Source: Burkholderia sp. Bp9142 (lineage in GTDB: Bacteria > Pseudomonadota > Gammaproteobacteria > Burkholderiales > Burkholderiaceae). Taken from it: 64,000 bases of DNA. The DNA lies in the NCBI RefSeq assembly GCF_003853415.1, contig NZ_QTPP01000015.1, positions 1 through 64,000 of the forward strand. Reading direction: 5' to 3'. How positions within the stretch are numbered: position 1 is the first letter of the stretch; each line of letters starts with the position of its first letter. Below the pieces are notes generated by a model that saw only the letters and a program-made list of their open reading frames with translations, ran no database searches and had not been told where the DNA came from. Below are positions 62,799-64,000 of this stretch, piece after piece. Both the position numbers and the translations under genes were made by a program.

Positions 62799-63955
62799 CG
62801 TGCACCCCCTGCCAGATCGAACCGGTCTACCGGGCGGGTTTTCGGCAAGTCGTAGATCACTCGTGCGTTCTCGTACATGATTCGTTTCTTGATCTCGGCG
62901 TCCAGCGAACGCGGGAGCGCCTTGCTGGGCGGGTCGTAGTCGTAGTGCGGATAGTCGCTGGAGAACATCACCAGTTCCGCGGCGTTCGCTTCTTCGTACA
63001 GGGCTGCGATCTTGTGCGGATCGGTGTTCTCTTCGATCGGTTGCGTCGCGAAACGAACGTGATCGCGCACGTACTGATGAGGCGTCTTCTTCAGCCCGAG
63101 CTCCTGTGCTGTCTTTTTCCAATGCCGCTCGAGGCGATCCACGAACGGTTGGTACCACAGGAAGCCGCCTTCGATGAACAGCACCTTCATCTCCGGATGC
63201 CGATCGAAAACGCCATTGCAAATCCAGCTGCCCAGGTGTGCGCCGTATGCCATCGGCGCGATGAGCGAGTGGTATTCGACGAAGTATTGCAGAGGACCGG
63301 TCGAGGTCCAGCCCAACGGTTGCGTGGCGCCGCCGCGGAAGTGCACTGCAATAGGAAGGTTATGCCGCGCAGCGGCTTCCCAGATCGGGTCATACATCGG
63401 ATGACCAAACGGGCGAGGGCCATAGTGGCCAATCACCACTTGTCGGAAACCTGGATGTTCGCCCCACTTGTCGATCTCCTTTGCGGCCGCGACAGGATCA
63501 TCGATGCCGATGGAGATCGAGCCGACATAGCGATTTTCGGCGTTGTACTTGGACAGCCAGGTGTCGGCCAACCATGCATTCACTGCTCCCGCCAATGCTG
63601 TATCGAGCTTGGGGTCCACCGTGAATCCGCGGAAGCTCCACGGCAACAGGATCGCGTAGTCCGTCGGATCGTCAACGAACATTTGCTGGCCAACCATGTC
63701 CGGATCGGAGCCGATGTCGCCGACCTTCGGATACGCGTCTTTTCGGCCTCCACCTTCCAGCGTCCTGTACGTCGGGCGGCTAAAGGGCACGCTCTCGATA
63801 AGGTTGGGAACATCACGCCACGGTGCGTCCAGATAAGGGATAAGTTCTTCGAACGATTTCGGTTCGACGTGGACGTCAGTGTCGATCACTTTGATTTCAA
63901 CGTGATCGAGCTGCCTTTCTTGCGCTGCCGGTCGCTCGAGTGCTGCAGTCGTCAT
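62795..63955 (-). CDS. Amidohydrolase_2 family protein (ACMSD-like)
   Basis: The 386-residue protein has VIDTDVHVEPKS near 24 (the DxHxE type), LPIAVHFRGG near 200, KVLFIEGGFLWY near 258 and MFSSDYPHYDYD near 340. These are the metal and base motifs of the ACMSD-type decarboxylase/hydrolase group. ATG 63955 is the start. It heads the part of the leftward operon that is visible; the promoter lies at or beyond the right edge. With the second amidohydrolase and the Rieske parts it suggests breakdown of a carboxylated aromatic or cyclic compound. Confidence 0.92.
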   Translation of the reverse strand: MTTAALERPAAQERQLDHVEIKVIDTDVHVEPKSFEELIPYLDAPWRDVPNLIESVPFSRPTYRTLEGGGRKDAYPKVGDIGSDPDMVGQQMFVDDPTDYAILLPWSFRGFTVDPKLDTALAGAVNAWLADTWLSKYNAENRYVGSISIGIDDPVAAAKEIDKWGEHPGFRQVVIGHYGPRPFGHPMYDPIWEAAARHNLPIAVHFRGGATQPLGWTSTGPLQYFVEYHSLIAPMAYGAHLGSWICNGVFDRHPEMKVLFIEGGFLWYQPFVDRLERHWKKTAQELGLKKTPHQYVRDHVRFATQPIEENTDPHKIAALYEEANAAELVMFSSDYPHYDYDPPSKALPRSLDAEIKKRIMYENARVIYDLPKTRPVDRFDLAGGAR

Positions 63956-64000
63956 AATGTTTCCTCCCGACCATTGTGGGTCGTCGTCATGATGTGTCCT

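Overview
The window looks like a Burkholderia replicon, probably of the cepacia complex. It opens with a typical beta-proteobacterial 5S rRNA and has high-GC coding with Burkholderia-style porins, AraC/TetR/GntR regulators and catabolic operons. This assignment rests on gene style and codon use, not on a database match.

Region 1 (1-19.7 kb) looks like resident chromosome: very high GC and compact. After the end of an rRNA operon come an NTF2-like protein, a small membrane protein, and a relic of an NCS1 permease. An AraC regulator is divergent from an acyl-CoA ligase/SDR/thiolase operon. Next is a complete reductive pyrimidine degradation cluster: a RutR-like TetR regulator, N-carbamoyl amidohydrolase, PreT, PreA, NCS1 transporter and dihydropyrimidinase. 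A Rieske oxygenase converges on it. The last block is an exported methionine-sulfoxide repair operon (MsrB, DipZ, MsrA).

Region 2 (about 19.85-41 kb) begins with a tyrosine integrase of the DUF4102 type. It reads like an acquired catabolic island with lower GC and different codon use. An AraC regulator precedes a long co-directional series: Baeyer-Villiger monooxygenase, CoA ligase, esterase, SDR, ACAD10/11-like acyl-CoA dehydrogenase, ACAD10/11-like kinase, two enoyl-CoA hydratases, thiolase, an NPD-fold flavoprotein, aldehyde and alcohol dehydrogenases, a second CoA ligase and a porin. Many genes overlap by ATGA. My reading is a pathway that turns a ketone into an ester or lactone, hydrolyses it to a hydroxy acid, makes the CoA ester, removes the hydroxyl by phosphorylation and elimination (as in the levulinate lva pathway), and finishes by beta-oxidation. 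The combination is the most interesting system here.

Region 3 (41-49.2 kb) is a patchwork: the 3' part of an RND pump gene, a small orphan ORF, a 1151-residue zinc-ribbon/nucleotide-cyclase/ATPase/TPR protein, and a complete IS21-family element with two accessory ORFs.

Region 4 (49.2-64 kb) holds further catabolic modules: a GntR regulator divergent from an MFS transporter and an isochorismatase-fold hydrolase; a porin; a second MFS transporter; a second, closely related GntR regulator; MarR; and peroxiredoxin. A leftward operon follows, with two ACMSD-type amidohydrolases, a Rieske ferredoxin, a phthalate-dioxygenase-type reductase, a VOC protein and an NHL-repeat protein. It starts at or beyond the right edge. 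The ferredoxin and reductase imply an oxygenase that is not in the window.
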